From NCBI GenBank assembly GCA_903907865.1, contig CAIVPR010000158.1, positions 1 through 64,000 on the forward strand: 64,000 bases of DNA, given 5' to 3'. The notes below the pieces were generated by a model, which saw only the letters and a list, made by a program, of their open reading frames with translations, did no database searches and was not told the DNA's origin. Each line of letters starts with the position of its first letter. The stretch's first letter is position 1. Positions 1 through 7,467 of the stretch are shown one piece after another. Source of the stretch: an uncultured Acidobacteriia bacterium. GTDB taxonomy: Bacteria; Acidobacteriota; Terriglobia; Bryobacterales; Bryobacteraceae. Made by a program: the position numbers and the translations under genes.

Positions 1-137
1 GACCATGGCTTTTGACCACAGCCGCCGGAGGTGGTTTGGAACCCGCTCCTGCAAGCCGGTTCCGAGGGGCCTCCCCTCATCGGTTCAGCAGCACATCGCT
101 GCAGGGCTGGTTAGCCCCTTCGCGCCTCGTGGCGCAC
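1..137 (-). other. Candidate 5' end of a group II intron inside the DGR reverse transcriptase
   Basis: Read on the minus strand, the RT coding sequence runs through the codons for YVDD and one further base and then meets GTGCGCC at 137. This matches the GUGYG start of group II introns. The next bases form GC-rich complementary blocks, for example GTGCGCC/GGCGC and GGGGAGG/CCCCTC, as expected of domain I. The RT frame is lost exactly here. Group II introns are known to enter conserved motifs of other RT genes. The 3' part, any intron-encoded protein and the second RT exon would lie outside the window, so a simple truncation by other DNA cannot be excluded. Confidence 0.45.
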
Positions 138-840
138 AGTCATCCACATACCGGGCATAGGCGCCGGGCCAGAGGCGGCGGGTGACGAACTGGTCGAAGC
201 CGTCCAGATAGACGTTGGCGAAGAATTGGGAGGTCTGGTTGCCGAGCGGGAGGCCGCGGCGGCGTTCGAAGGGCGTGAAAAGGTCGTCGCCGGGAAAGAG
301 GAAATGGACGTCCTCTTGGGGATTGGAGCCGTCGATGATTAGGCCCGCAAGGGCGAGGGTTTGGCGACACTTGACCGCTCCGGCCAGCTTGGTTTTGAGG
401 ATTTGGTGGTCGATGGAAGCGAAGTACTTGCGGATGTCGCATTTGAGGACGTGGGTATATCGGGCGCAGGCGGCCTCGGCGACCGAGAGGGCGGCGTGCG
501 TGCCCTTGCCCTCGCGGCAGGCGAAGGAGAAAGGGGAAAAGCGCTTTTCGAAAACCGGGTTCAGGATGCGCGTGAGAGCGTGGTGGACGACACGGTCACG
601 GAAAGGGGCTGCGGAGATGAGGCGGGGTTTCGGCTCCCGGATTTCAAAGGTGCGATAGGGCCCGGGCCTGTACGTGCCGTCCAGCAGTTCCCGTTGGAGG
701 CGGACGAGGTTTGGTTCGAGGTCGAGAAGAAAGGCAGCCACATCCGGGCGGCTCCGCTTGCCTGCGGCGGCGGCCTGGGCGGAGGCGAGGAGATTTTCAA
801 AGCTGGTCAGCTGCGGCCAGAGGTTGGCGGCGCGTTTCAC
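138..840 (-). CDS. DGR-type reverse transcriptase, N-terminal portion, interrupted after YVDD
   Basis: RNA-directed DNA polymerase of the diversity-generating retroelement class, which would copy a template repeat with adenine infidelity for transfer into the target gene. Visible RT motifs in order are KPRLISAAPFRDRVVHHAL, a FSPFSFACREGKGTHAA block, KCDIRKYFASID (first catalytic Asp), RGLPLGNQTSQFFANVYL (the GN-TSQ form typical of DGR enzymes rather than the PQG form of intron RTs) and YARYVDD. The reading frame then ends, so the thumb and C-terminus are missing here. The start taken is GTG at 840, which overlaps the avd stop as GTGA; an upstream ATG at 918 lies inside avd and is less likely. 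Function depends on whether the adjoining element splices or the rest of the gene exists to the left. Confidence 0.85.
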
Positions 841-1208
841 GGGTGGGCAGGCGCCGCGATCGCCGACTTGCGCCAACCGCCGACCATGCGGCCGAGTTCC
901 TCCAGGTTCTGGGCGCAAAAGCCGTAGGACTCAACAGTCAGCAGGTCCAGATCGCGGGCCATGCGGACGAGGAACCGGATGGAGTTCAGTTTGTTGCTGG
1001 CGGTTTCGAGAAGGGGCTCCTTGCGGCGGGAGTAGGCGGCTTCGGCGAGGACCGTGAGGAGGTCGAGGGCCTGGGCGGTAAGGCGGTCGCCCACGGTGAA
1101 GCGGTAGGAGCGGGGAAAGTTCTCGACCTTGCGGACCAGCCAGAGGGCGAAGGTGTAGGTTTTTTGGACGACGGGCGGGGCGTCGTCACGGATCTTGTAG
1201 GGGGGCAT
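837..1208 (-). CDS. avd: Avd-like four-helix-bundle accessory variability determinant
   Basis: A 123-residue protein of the bAvd/23S-intervening-sequence fold, which in DGRs forms a pentameric barrel that binds the RT and template RNA and is needed for mutagenic retrohoming. Seen directly are a helical, basic sequence with the family pattern VENFPRSYRFTVGDRL, then NKLNSIRFLVRMARDL and NLEELGRMVGGWRK near the C-terminus. The start is ATG at 1208; an open frame continues upstream to 1688 but crosses the variable-region relic and is not coding. It overlaps the RT start by 4 bp (GTGA), which implies translational coupling. Position directly before the RT, and the family match, make the assignment firm. 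Confidence 0.85.
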   Translation of the reverse strand: MPPYKIRDDAPPVVQKTYTFALWLVRKVENFPRSYRFTVGDRLTAQALDLLTVLAEAAYSRRKEPLLETASNKLNSIRFLVRMARDLDLLTVESYGFCAQNLEELGRMVGGWRKSAIAAPAHP

Positions 1209-1249
1209 GGGTGGATAGGGATATTTTCGCAGGGTGAGCGAGGACGGGG

Positions 1250-1385
1250 GCCTTCGGCCCACCAATCCGGATGAAAGGCGGCTTGCACGGCCGCGCGGCG
1301 CGCACCATCGAATAACATGACCCGTCGCTTTCATTCCCATTCCTTGCGGGTTGGCCCGAACAAGCTTGCGTGCCGCGTCGAGAAT
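1250..1385 (-). repeat. Inverted copy of sequence blocks found at 3172-3208 and 3344-3408
   Basis: Two blocks here, read on the minus strand, recur on the plus strand downstream of the target gene. The block at 1385-1318 contains TCGACGCGGCACGCA and CCCGCAAGGAATGGGAATGA and matches about 3344-3408. The block at 1285-1250 contains CCGCCTTTCATCCG and ATTGGTGGGCCG and matches about 3172-3204. Order and orientation differ between the two sites, so the DNA between target and avd has been rearranged. No gene was seen between 1209 and 1540. Confidence 0.7.
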
Positions 1386-1541
1386 CTCCTCGACGCACGT
1401 GGTCGCTGAATCGAACTCCGGCACCTTCAAGGCGCGTGCGCCGGTCGGCGACCGCCGCGCGGGCTTCCAGCCTACCCACAATGGAGGTGCATAAGGGGAA
1501 CAGAAGAAGGGACAAAAGGCACAGAGCAACGAATCAAGGGC

Positions 1542-1669
1542 GAACTTCCCGGAGACAACGAAACCCCAGGTAAGTGACCCGTACTCCCGGTTCAAAGTCG
1601 TAGCGAACGAAAGGCCGCCCGGAGAACCCTCGCGACGTTGTACAACGCGCCACCCCGAACGCATTTCCG
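1542..1669 (-). pseudogene. Second DGR variable region, orphaned and frameshifted
   Basis: On the minus strand this segment is a homologue of the last 43 codons of the target gene at 3533-6556. It reads RKCVRGG, a variable stretch, LRAAF, then after a 4-bp shift RYDFEPGVRVTYLGFRC and REVRP followed by a TGA at the same place as in the target. The shift is explained by a tandem duplication of TTCG. Residues that differ from the target are those at known variable sites of FGE-type DGR targets, and most differing codons keep the same third base. No FGE domain precedes it, so it is the stub of a deleted second target. It is not the template repeat, because the differences are not at its own adenines. 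Confidence 0.65.
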
Positions 1670-1735
1670 CGACGCCTTGGCCAAACACCGACCCTTGACC
1701 TTGCGGTGGCTAAAACCCTTGGGTAGAATAGCGCC

Positions 1736-2080
1736 ATGGCCTCAAAGCGCAAGCCGGAATCACCGCAGCCCCAAAACCTTCCGCTGGTTGAGAACGCGGA
1801 CGCCATACCCAGCGTCTACTCGAACAGCGTCGAGGTCCTTTCGATGAACCTCGTCGACGTCCGTCTGGCCTTCAACGAGGTCGTCATCGAAAGTGGAAAC
1901 AGGTTTAGGGTTCTTCGCCGTGCGAACGTCGTGCTGCCTAAAGCCGCCTTCACGACTATGATGCGCGTCTTGGAACTCAACGCGAAAAACCTCGAAGCCG
2001 TCGCATCAAGCCATCAGCGGCAATTGGATCAAGAACTCGCCAAGATGCTCAGCGATGCCGATCAGCCGCAACAGGGGTAG
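1736..2080 (+). CDS. DUF3467-like small protein
   Basis: A 114-residue protein of unknown function. The centre (PSVYSNSVEVLSMNLVDVRL, then a beta-rich stretch ending RRANVVLPKAAF) resembles DUF3467, a small family built on a short strand-rich core followed by a helix that starts with a conserved proline. The C-terminus is a polar helix rich in Glu, Gln and Asp. It is the first of three closely spaced plus-strand genes (next start 2 bp after this stop) that lie inside the DGR, opposite in strand to target and RT. The cassette therefore looks like a later insertion. The DUF match is from memory of the pattern and is tentative. Confidence 0.6.
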   Translation: MASKRKPESPQPQNLPLVENADAIPSVYSNSVEVLSMNLVDVRLAFNEVVIESGNRFRVLRRANVVLPKAAFTTMMRVLELNAKNLEAVASSHQRQLDQELAKMLSDADQPQQG

Positions 2081-2082
2081 CC

Positions 2083-2472
2083 GTGGCAAAGCCAAAGAGG
2101 CCGTCAGTCTTCACCGCGCAGGACTACATCGGCAACCAGGTGGTTCTTTACCAGCAGACTTGGGACGTCCACATCTGCGCTCCCGACAACCACCCGCAAA
2201 TGCTCGGCTACGAAAATCTCGTCAAGAGCATCATCGAGGACCCGTACCTTGTCCATCCCAGCACCACGGACCCCAAGAGCCTCGCATTTGTGTCGGACCA
2301 GGGCCAGGGGCCCACAGGCGCGGGGGTTCGGGTTCTGGTTCGATACGACAACATGCTGTTTCCAAAGGGTGCCAGCACGGGTCTGGTTGTAACCGCCTAT
2401 CCCATCGAACCGGCCTACACAAGACCAAACCTCGGTCCGGCAATCTATACTAAAGGCAAGGACAAGCCATGA
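2083..2472 (+). CDS. PBECR-like putative nuclease or toxin
   Basis: A 129-residue protein. The layout is an early strand (QDYIGNQVVLYQQTWDVHI), a His in WDVHI, then HPQMLGYENLVKSIIEDPYLV, a helix that ends in 'DP', and late strands (RVLVRYDN, GLVVTAYPIEP). This pattern, with an HI motif, a helix ending in 'P.~I', and a closing strand with a Tyr or His, is that of the phage Barnase-EndoU-colicin E5/RelE-like (PBECR) nucleases. It overlaps the following DUF2283 gene by ATGA, as toxin-antitoxin pairs do. No activity can be shown from sequence, and the family call is inference. Confidence 0.5.
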   Translation: MAKPKRPSVFTAQDYIGNQVVLYQQTWDVHICAPDNHPQMLGYENLVKSIIEDPYLVHPSTTDPKSLAFVSDQGQGPTGAGVRVLVRYDNMLFPKGASTGLVVTAYPIEPAYTRPNLGPAIYTKGKDKP

Positions 2473-2717
2473 CGATCTCCTACGACAAGATCGCGGATGT
2501 TCTGTACGTCGCCTTCGACAAGACCTCCCCCGACCAGTACGTTTTCGTCGAGAACAACGAAGGCGACATCCTCAAGGTCGACAAGCACACCGGGCGGGTG
2601 GTGGGTTGTACCATCCCGTCATTCGCGGCCAGGACCAAGCGCGGGAAGGCCATCGTGATGCCGGAAATCGGCGCGGTGCCGTTTAACGACATGGCGCGCG
2701 AACTCCTGCACGTCTAG
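2469..2717 (+). CDS. DUF2283 domain protein, possible antitoxin
   Basis: An 82-residue member of the DUF2283 family, recognised from the opening SYDKIADVLYVAF, the middle DILKVDKHTGRVVGCTIPSF and the C-terminal VPFNDMARELL. These small beta-rich proteins are often encoded next to toxin-like genes. Its start codon overlaps the stop of the PBECR-like gene (ATGA), so the two are translationally coupled and probably act together. The role as antitoxin is inferred from the pairing only. Downstream (2718-3532) no convincing gene was seen; that stretch holds REP-like repeats. Confidence 0.75.
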   Translation: MTISYDKIADVLYVAFDKTSPDQYVFVENNEGDILKVDKHTGRVVGCTIPSFAARTKRGKAIVMPEIGAVPFNDMARELLHV

Positions 2718-3117
2718 CCCGGCCACGGCTGGCCGCGGTGGTGTGTCCGGGGCTGGAACCCGGCCACCAATTCGAGCCAATCCTAATTGAACAAAGGCCG
2801 CGCCTGCCAGCAGCCGCCAGGCGACGTCACCCTGTTTTGCCCGGTGCAGCCTTCGGAGTTTGGTCGATATCGCGCCCAGCTTCTTCGACCATCTCGCCAA
2901 GTCCCTCAATTCCTGCTTCGAGACCGTCGCATTGGTAGGGTTCGGCCACGTTGAGGCTCACCGCGCTGATTGAAGTACCGCTCCGTTGAAAGTTGATGCT
3001 TCGGACCACCGGGGTGCCGGTTGTAAGGCGGGCATTCTTGCCCAATGCCACTTATTTTTTGCAGAGGGGCCCGACGTATCCAAACAGGCTGGGCCAGCAA
3101 CCTGCGCCTTGCGGCGC

Positions 3118-3166
3118 ATGAGGCGGCTGAAAGCCACCTCGCAGCCAGGAATGGCCGCCCTACACA
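3118..3166 (-). repeat. REP-like dispersed repeat, diverged copy
   Basis: On the minus strand it begins TGTAGGGCGGCCATTCCTGG and ends with GGCTTTCAGCCGCC. It matches the copy at 3458-3503, with the same CTTTCAG core between complementary arms. It lies in the gene-free stretch between the DUF2283 gene and the target gene. Confidence 0.6.
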
Positions 3167-3171
3167 CGGCG

Positions 3172-3408
3172 CAGCCGCCTTTCATCCGAATTGGTGGGCC
3201 GCAGGTCCATGGGCACTCCATGCCTGTCGCGGCCCTGAAACAGGTAATCCTGAAGTTCCGGAGGCTGCAGCAATAGCGAAAATGCCCTAACCGCAAGGCA
3301 GAGGGGCCGCAACCAATCGAAGAACAGGCGTCGACAGGATTGTCGACGCGGCACGCAGGATTGTTCCCTATCGGGCCGGCCCGCAAGGAATGGGAATGAA
3401 AGCCCACG
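3172..3408 (+). repeat. Plus-strand copies of the rearranged blocks from 1250-1385
   Basis: Holds CCGCCTTTCATCCG plus ATTGGTGGGCCG (about 3175-3204) and TCGACGCGGCACGCA with CCCGCAAGGAATGGGAATGA (about 3343-3403). Both recur in inverted orientation beside avd. No coding potential is evident between 2718 and 3532. Confidence 0.65.
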
Positions 3409-3457
3409 GGGCGTGTTTTTCGAGGGTGCGTGCGCCACGAGTCGGCGGGTATGCTGA

Positions 3458-3503
3458 ACAGCCGACTGAAAGTCGGCTGCGGCCAGAATTGGCCGCCCTA
3501 CAC
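3458..3503 (-). repeat. REP-like dispersed repeat, also present inside csm4
   Basis: Read on the minus strand: TGTAGGGCGGCCAATTCTGG, then GCAGCCGACTTTCAGTCGGC. The second half is a perfect short hairpin (AGCCGACT/AGTCGGCT). The same 43 bases recur at 42475-42517 within csm4 with about six differences. Confidence 0.75.
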
Positions 3504-3532
3504 AAAAAACGACAAGGGAAAAGAAAAAAGTA

Positions 3533-6500
3533 TCAAGTGAGAACTTCCCGGAGACAACGAAACCCGAGGCTGAGGTTCCGCCCACCCGGCCCAACGTCGT
3601 CGCGAAAGGCCGCCCGGAGATACCTCGCACAGAAGCCGAACGAGCCCCCCCGGACGCATTTCCGCTCGCTTCGCTCGTTTTCATATGAGCTATCGGTCCA
3701 CTCGAGGACGTTGCCGATCAGGTCGTGGATGCCGCCCTTCTGCCCCGCGGGGAAGAGACCGACCGGGGCTGGAACTCCGATACGGTTGAAGCCATTGACG
3801 CGGTTTTCGTCTTCCTCGGGCGTGGGGGTGTTGCCCCATGGAAAACGAAGGCTGTCGGAACCGCGGGCGGCGAACTCCCATTGCTCCTCCGTTGGCAAGC
3901 GGCCCCCGGCCCACTGGCAGTAGGCATCGGCCTCGTACCAAGTCACCTTCACGACAGGCCGGGCCAGGTGCTTGCGTTGCTCCTCGAACTCCATGCTGGG
4001 GTGTGGTTCCAAACCCTGCACTTCCAAGTATTTGTCGTACTCGTAGACGGTGACCGGAAATCGACCAAGTTCGAAGGTCGCAATGGGGACGGGATTGGGG
4101 CACCGGTTGGCGAGACGGTCTTCGTCGGGGAAGGCTTTGGGATCGTAATCCTGTTTGGTTTCGTCCTTGGACTGCGCTCCCATCCAGAATTCACCACCCG
4201 GGACGAGGGCCCAGTAGTGCTTGTCGTCAGGCAGGGGCAGGCGGGAGTCGCGCGCATGGCCGAGGGCGGCTTGGCCGTGCGCTTCGGCGGCAGCGGCGCG
4301 GTCCTTGAGGGGAATCCGGGCGGCTTCACGCAGGGAGGTTTCGTCGTCCCGGAAAATGACCATGACGCGGTCCAGCAGGGTGTTCCAGAGCTTCTGGAGT
4401 CCGGGATCCATCCGGTAAGACATGGGAGCGAGGTCGTTGAGCATGCTGCCGACCATGCCAGCGAGGTAGGCATCGGCCTCGAAGCTCTTCCCGACCGTTG
4501 CAAGGAAATGGTGGAACATCTTGTCGAGGGCGGTATCGGCACCCTTGATCTTGAAGTAACCCGCCACGAGGCGCAGCAGTTCCGGGGCTTCGCGGGCTTC
4601 AAGGAGGCGGGTCACGATGTTCCAGTCCGGGTCGCTGCAGAAGTGGCGGGCGGCGAGGAATTCCTGGAAGCTGCGGTGGCGGAAGGTGACAGAACTGCGG
4701 CTGGTGATGATGAGCCGGGTGTTGTGCTCGGCGCGCTCAAGGAAGAGTTCGGCGCGTTCGAGGTCCGGGTCGCGGAGGGACTTGGCGACGATTTCGGCGG
4801 CGTCGCGGAGGCCGAGCTTGTAGGGGCTGTCTGTGGTGCGGGTGGACATGGACAGGCCCAAGTTGCCGAGGTGTTGCAGGAAGGCGATGCCGGGGAACTG
4901 GTTGTCCGGGCGGCGACGGCTGAGTTCGGTGACGATGAGGTCGTAGAGTTCGGCTCGTTGTTCCGGAAGGCGGTAGCCGGGGCGGTTGCGGGTGGCGGTG
5001 GCCAGCAGGGTCAACATGAGGGGATTGCGGGCCATGGTGCGGATGGCGGGGCGGCGGAGGTTTTCGCGCAGGGCTTCGGCGTGGTCGTCGGCAGTCTTGG
5101 GGTCGTGGGACTTGACCATGCGGGTCCAGAGCTGGACGAAGGTGTCGATTTCGGGGTTTTGGAGTTCGCGGATGGGGAAACGGTGGCCGGGAAGGCGGAT
5201 CTGGTCGTTTTCGACCTCGGGGCGGAGGGTGAGGACGAGGCCGCAAGGGTAGGTGTCGGCGCAGCGGCGGAACAGGTCGGAGAGGAGGACCCGCCAGCGG
5301 GGGGCGGCCTCGTCCAGACCGTCGACGAGGAGGAGGTTTTGGGGGTCGAAGAGGGCGTCGTGGAAGAACTGGCGGTCGAGGCCCCAGCCGGAGGTTTGGC
5401 TTTGGATGGCGAAGTAGTCGCAGAGCCAGGCGAGGTCGGGGGCCTTGGGCGGGTCGGAGGGGAAGAGCTTGCCGAGGTGGGGTTCGAATTCCTTGACGGG
5501 GAGCCAGAGGGGAAGGCCCTTGTAGCGGACGTTGAGAGGTTCCTTGCCGGACTTGGGGAGGAAGCGCTTGGGGACGGAGTGGTTGCGGCGCAGCATGGCG
5601 AAGGCGATGCGCTTGAGGAAGGTGGACTTGCCGGTGCCGGCGTCGCCGACCACGACGACGACGCGCTCGCGGTTGACCACGTCGACCAGTTCGGCGGATT
5701 GGGGGATGGATTTTGGTTGTTTTTTCTTGGTTGCCTTCGTGGAGAGGGATTCGGATTGGGACGTGCGAGCGGGGACCCAGAGGGATTGGATGTCGACGTC
5801 GGCGGGGAGGAGGCCGCCTGAGCCGCCTTCGAAGCCCAGTTGGATGTAGGCGGTCTGGGGGCAGAGGTCGGCGATGTATTTGGCGGGGTTGGCGGGGCGG
5901 GTGGATGGTTTGGAAGGGGGTGGCGGCGCGGGACGGGGGAGTTCGATTCTCGGGGAGCCGGTGTAGCTGGCGAGAAAGGCTTCGATTACCGGGAGGGCGA
6001 TCAGTTTGGTGTTGACGGTGGGGCGGGTTTGGGCGACGAGGCCGACGCAGAAGGGTTGGGGCGCAAGTTTCTTGGGAGAGACGACTCCGACGCCGCCGCT
6101 GATGCCGGGTTCGGAGGACCCCGAGACCTCGATGGAGAAAGTGTCGGCCTTGAGGACGGTGCGGAGGTTCTGGTAGGGGGTGTCGTGCGGGAAGCCGAGG
6201 AGCCAGACTTCGGGGATGCGGTCGGGATCGGGGAAGTCCCAGTGGGGGAGGAGGGGGTCGGCGATTGGTTTGACGTGGTGGAGGAGAGCGAGGTCGGAGC
6301 CGGGGTCCTCGAGGAGGATGGTGGCGCGGATGGCGTTGGCGTCGCCGGGTTGGGCTTGGCCGGGGAGGTGGAGCCAGAGGGAGGAGAAAGGGGCTTGGTT
6401 TTCTGGATGGAGGACGTGGTGGCAGGTCAGGACGAGGTCGTGGCGGATGCGGACGGCGGAGCCGAGGAAGTGGTCGCGGGGGGAGCCGGAGCGCTTGCCC

Positions 6501-6556
6501 TTTATGCGGAGGACGTAGGAGGGGAGGGGCTGGTCGGCCTTGGGTGGTGCGGGCAT
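3533..6556 (-). CDS. DGR target: trypsin-like protease - NACHT ATPase - FGE/C-type lectin sensor
   Basis: A 1007-residue multidomain protein. Residues 1-195 are a trypsin-like serine protease with the triad in place: His in LTCHHV (about 47), Asp in GSDLALLHH (88) and Ser in EPGISGG (153). After a Pro-rich linker comes a NACHT/STAND ATPase with Walker A GDAGTGKST (about 304-312), Walker B LLLVDGLDEAAP and the FRHRSFQEFLAARHF motif near the end of the helical region. Residues from about 775 form an FGE-sulfatase domain (PGGEFWMGAQ, GRLPTEEQWEFAARG, GNVLEWT, CVRGGSF, GFRCLREV). The last 43 residues are the DGR variable region. Such proteins are known as diversified candidate antigen or phage sensors: ligand binding by the lectin fold would trigger STAND oligomerisation and the protease. 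Start ATG 6556 lies directly before the first strand. It is intact. Confidence 0.85.
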   Translation of the reverse strand: MPAPPKADQPLPSYVLRIKGKRSGSPRDHFLGSAVRIRHDLVLTCHHVLHPENQAPFSSLWLHLPGQAQPGDANAIRATILLEDPGSDLALLHHVKPIADPLLPHWDFPDPDRIPEVWLLGFPHDTPYQNLRTVLKADTFSIEVSGSSEPGISGGVGVVSPKKLAPQPFCVGLVAQTRPTVNTKLIALPVIEAFLASYTGSPRIELPRPAPPPPSKPSTRPANPAKYIADLCPQTAYIQLGFEGGSGGLLPADVDIQSLWVPARTSQSESLSTKATKKKQPKSIPQSAELVDVVNRERVVVVVGDAGTGKSTFLKRIAFAMLRRNHSVPKRFLPKSGKEPLNVRYKGLPLWLPVKEFEPHLGKLFPSDPPKAPDLAWLCDYFAIQSQTSGWGLDRQFFHDALFDPQNLLLVDGLDEAAPRWRVLLSDLFRRCADTYPCGLVLTLRPEVENDQIRLPGHRFPIRELQNPEIDTFVQLWTRMVKSHDPKTADDHAEALRENLRRPAIRTMARNPLMLTLLATATRNRPGYRLPEQRAELYDLIVTELSRRRPDNQFPGIAFLQHLGNLGLSMSTRTTDSPYKLGLRDAAEIVAKSLRDPDLERAELFLERAEHNTRLIITSRSSVTFRHRSFQEFLAARHFCSDPDWNIVTRLLEAREAPELLRLVAGYFKIKGADTALDKMFHHFLATVGKSFEADAYLAGMVGSMLNDLAPMSYRMDPGLQKLWNTLLDRVMVIFRDDETSLREAARIPLKDRAAAAEAHGQAALGHARDSRLPLPDDKHYWALVPGGEFWMGAQSKDETKQDYDPKAFPDEDRLANRCPNPVPIATFELGRFPVTVYEYDKYLEVQGLEPHPSMEFEEQRKHLARPVVKVTWYEADAYCQWAGGRLPTEEQWEFAARGSDSLRFPWGNTPTPEEDENRVNGFNRIGVPAPVGLFPAGQKGGIHDLIGNVLEWTDSSYENERSERKCVRGGSFGFCARYLRAAFRDDVGPGGRNLSLGFRCLREVLT
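3541..3664 (-). other. DGR variable region (VR) at the 3' end of the target gene
   Basis: Covers codons for RKCVRGGSF through GFRCLREV. The invariant frame (RGG, LRAAF, R, P, GFRC) is that of the C-type lectin fold of FGE-type DGR targets, with variable residues GFC, Y, DDVG, G and NLS between. Compared with the orphan copy at 1542-1669, codons at these sites differ in the first two bases while most keep the third (for example GGC/TAC, TTC/AAC, TAT/GTT, GTT/TTT, AAC/GTC, AGC/TAC). This is what adenine-directed mutagenesis of AAC and AAT codons gives. Confidence 0.8.
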
Positions 6557-6780
6557 GGCAAAGAATTAGGATATATGGCGGGGGAATTTGGGGGGGGTGA
6601 AGAAGGGCTCTGGGGTTCGTGTTGTGTGGGGGGCCGGCGGGGAGATACCCGCGCTTTAGGGCGCGTGGCGGTGTCGACCAGTGGCGACGGTTTGCAGACG
6701 AGGGACCACCTGGATAAGTCCGGCTCAGGTCTGCGATTGGAGACCCCGTCGCAGGTTGGCAACCTGCCCCACAACGGAAG

Positions 6781-7467
6781 CTAGTCGTAGCGCTCGTAGA
6801 CCATGCGCTTGCGGTCCAGGCCGACCGCCTTGAGCCGCGCGCGCAGTTCGTCCACCATGTCGCGCAGGCCGCAGATGTAGATGTCCATGTCCCGACGGTC
6901 CCCCAAGGCGTCCAGGACGTGGTCGTGGACGCGGCCCGTACGGCCCCTCCAATCGGCGTCCGGCCTCGTCACCGTAGGCCGATATTCGAAGTTCGGGTAC
7001 CGGCGCGCCAAATCCCGCAGTTCCTCGTCGTAGAGCAGCCCTTGCGGGTGGCGGACGCCGAACACCAGCACGATCCCGACCTCCGGATGGGACCCCAGCC
7101 GGGCGCGCAGGATCGACCGGAACGGGGCAATCCCGGTGCCTGTCGCGACGAAGATCGAATCGACGGGCTTGGGCCGCAGGTTGAAGGTGCCGTAGGGGCC
7201 GACTGCGGAGACCTCGTCGCCCGGTTCCATGCCGAACAGGAACGGCGAGAACTTCCCGTCGGGGACCAGATTGGCGCACAGCGCGAACCTGTCGCCGTCG
7301 GGCTCGGAGGCGATGGAATAGGCTCGCGTGATTTCGGTGTCGCCATCGCGCCGGGTAAGCGACAGGAACTGGCCCGGTTCGAAAGCGCCGTCCCAGCCGG
7401 GCACGACGAATTCGAAATGCCTCGTTCCGGGAGCCAGTTCCTTCCAGCCCTGCAGCCGGGCCTTCAC
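6781..7467 (-). CDS. Ferredoxin/flavodoxin-NADP+ reductase family protein
   Basis: A 228-residue FNR-superfamily flavoenzyme that would move electrons between NAD(P)H and a small electron carrier. The FAD-binding barrel shows RAYSIAS (the RxYS motif that binds FAD phosphate and isoalloxazine) and a VGPYGTF segment. The nucleotide-binding half shows VATGTGIAPFRSIL and LVFGVRHPQGLLYDEEL, and near the end IYICGLRDMV. It ends in an aromatic Tyr two residues from the C-terminus (YERYD), in the position of the Tyr that stacks on flavin in FNRs. No iron-sulfur domain is fused. It overlaps the upstream chelatase gene by 4 bp (7464-7467), so the two are coupled. The substrate cannot be told. Confidence 0.85.
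   Translation of the reverse strand: MKARLQGWKELAPGTRHFEFVVPGWDGAFEPGQFLSLTRRDGDTEITRAYSIASEPDGDRFALCANLVPDGKFSPFLFGMEPGDEVSAVGPYGTFNLRPKPVDSIFVATGTGIAPFRSILRARLGSHPEVGIVLVFGVRHPQGLLYDEELRDLARRYPNFEYRPTVTRPDADWRGRTGRVHDHVLDALGDRRDMDIYICGLRDMVDELRARLKAVGLDRKRMVYERYD

Noticed and set aside
1542-1669. Segment taken as the DGR template repeat
   Set aside because: Its differences from the target's variable region do not fall on its own adenines and its variable codons are not AAC/AAT-rich; it also has the stop of a target gene. It is a second variable region.
2827-3051. Relic of a four-helix-bundle (23S intervening sequence) gene
   Set aside because: One short stretch (RSGTSISAVSLNVAE) resembles the family, but the rest does not and no frame is maintained.
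3725-5821. A 698-codon open frame antisense to the target gene
   Set aside because: Composed of Gly, Val, Glu and Ala runs as expected from the complement of a high-GC gene; no start signal and no recognisable fold.
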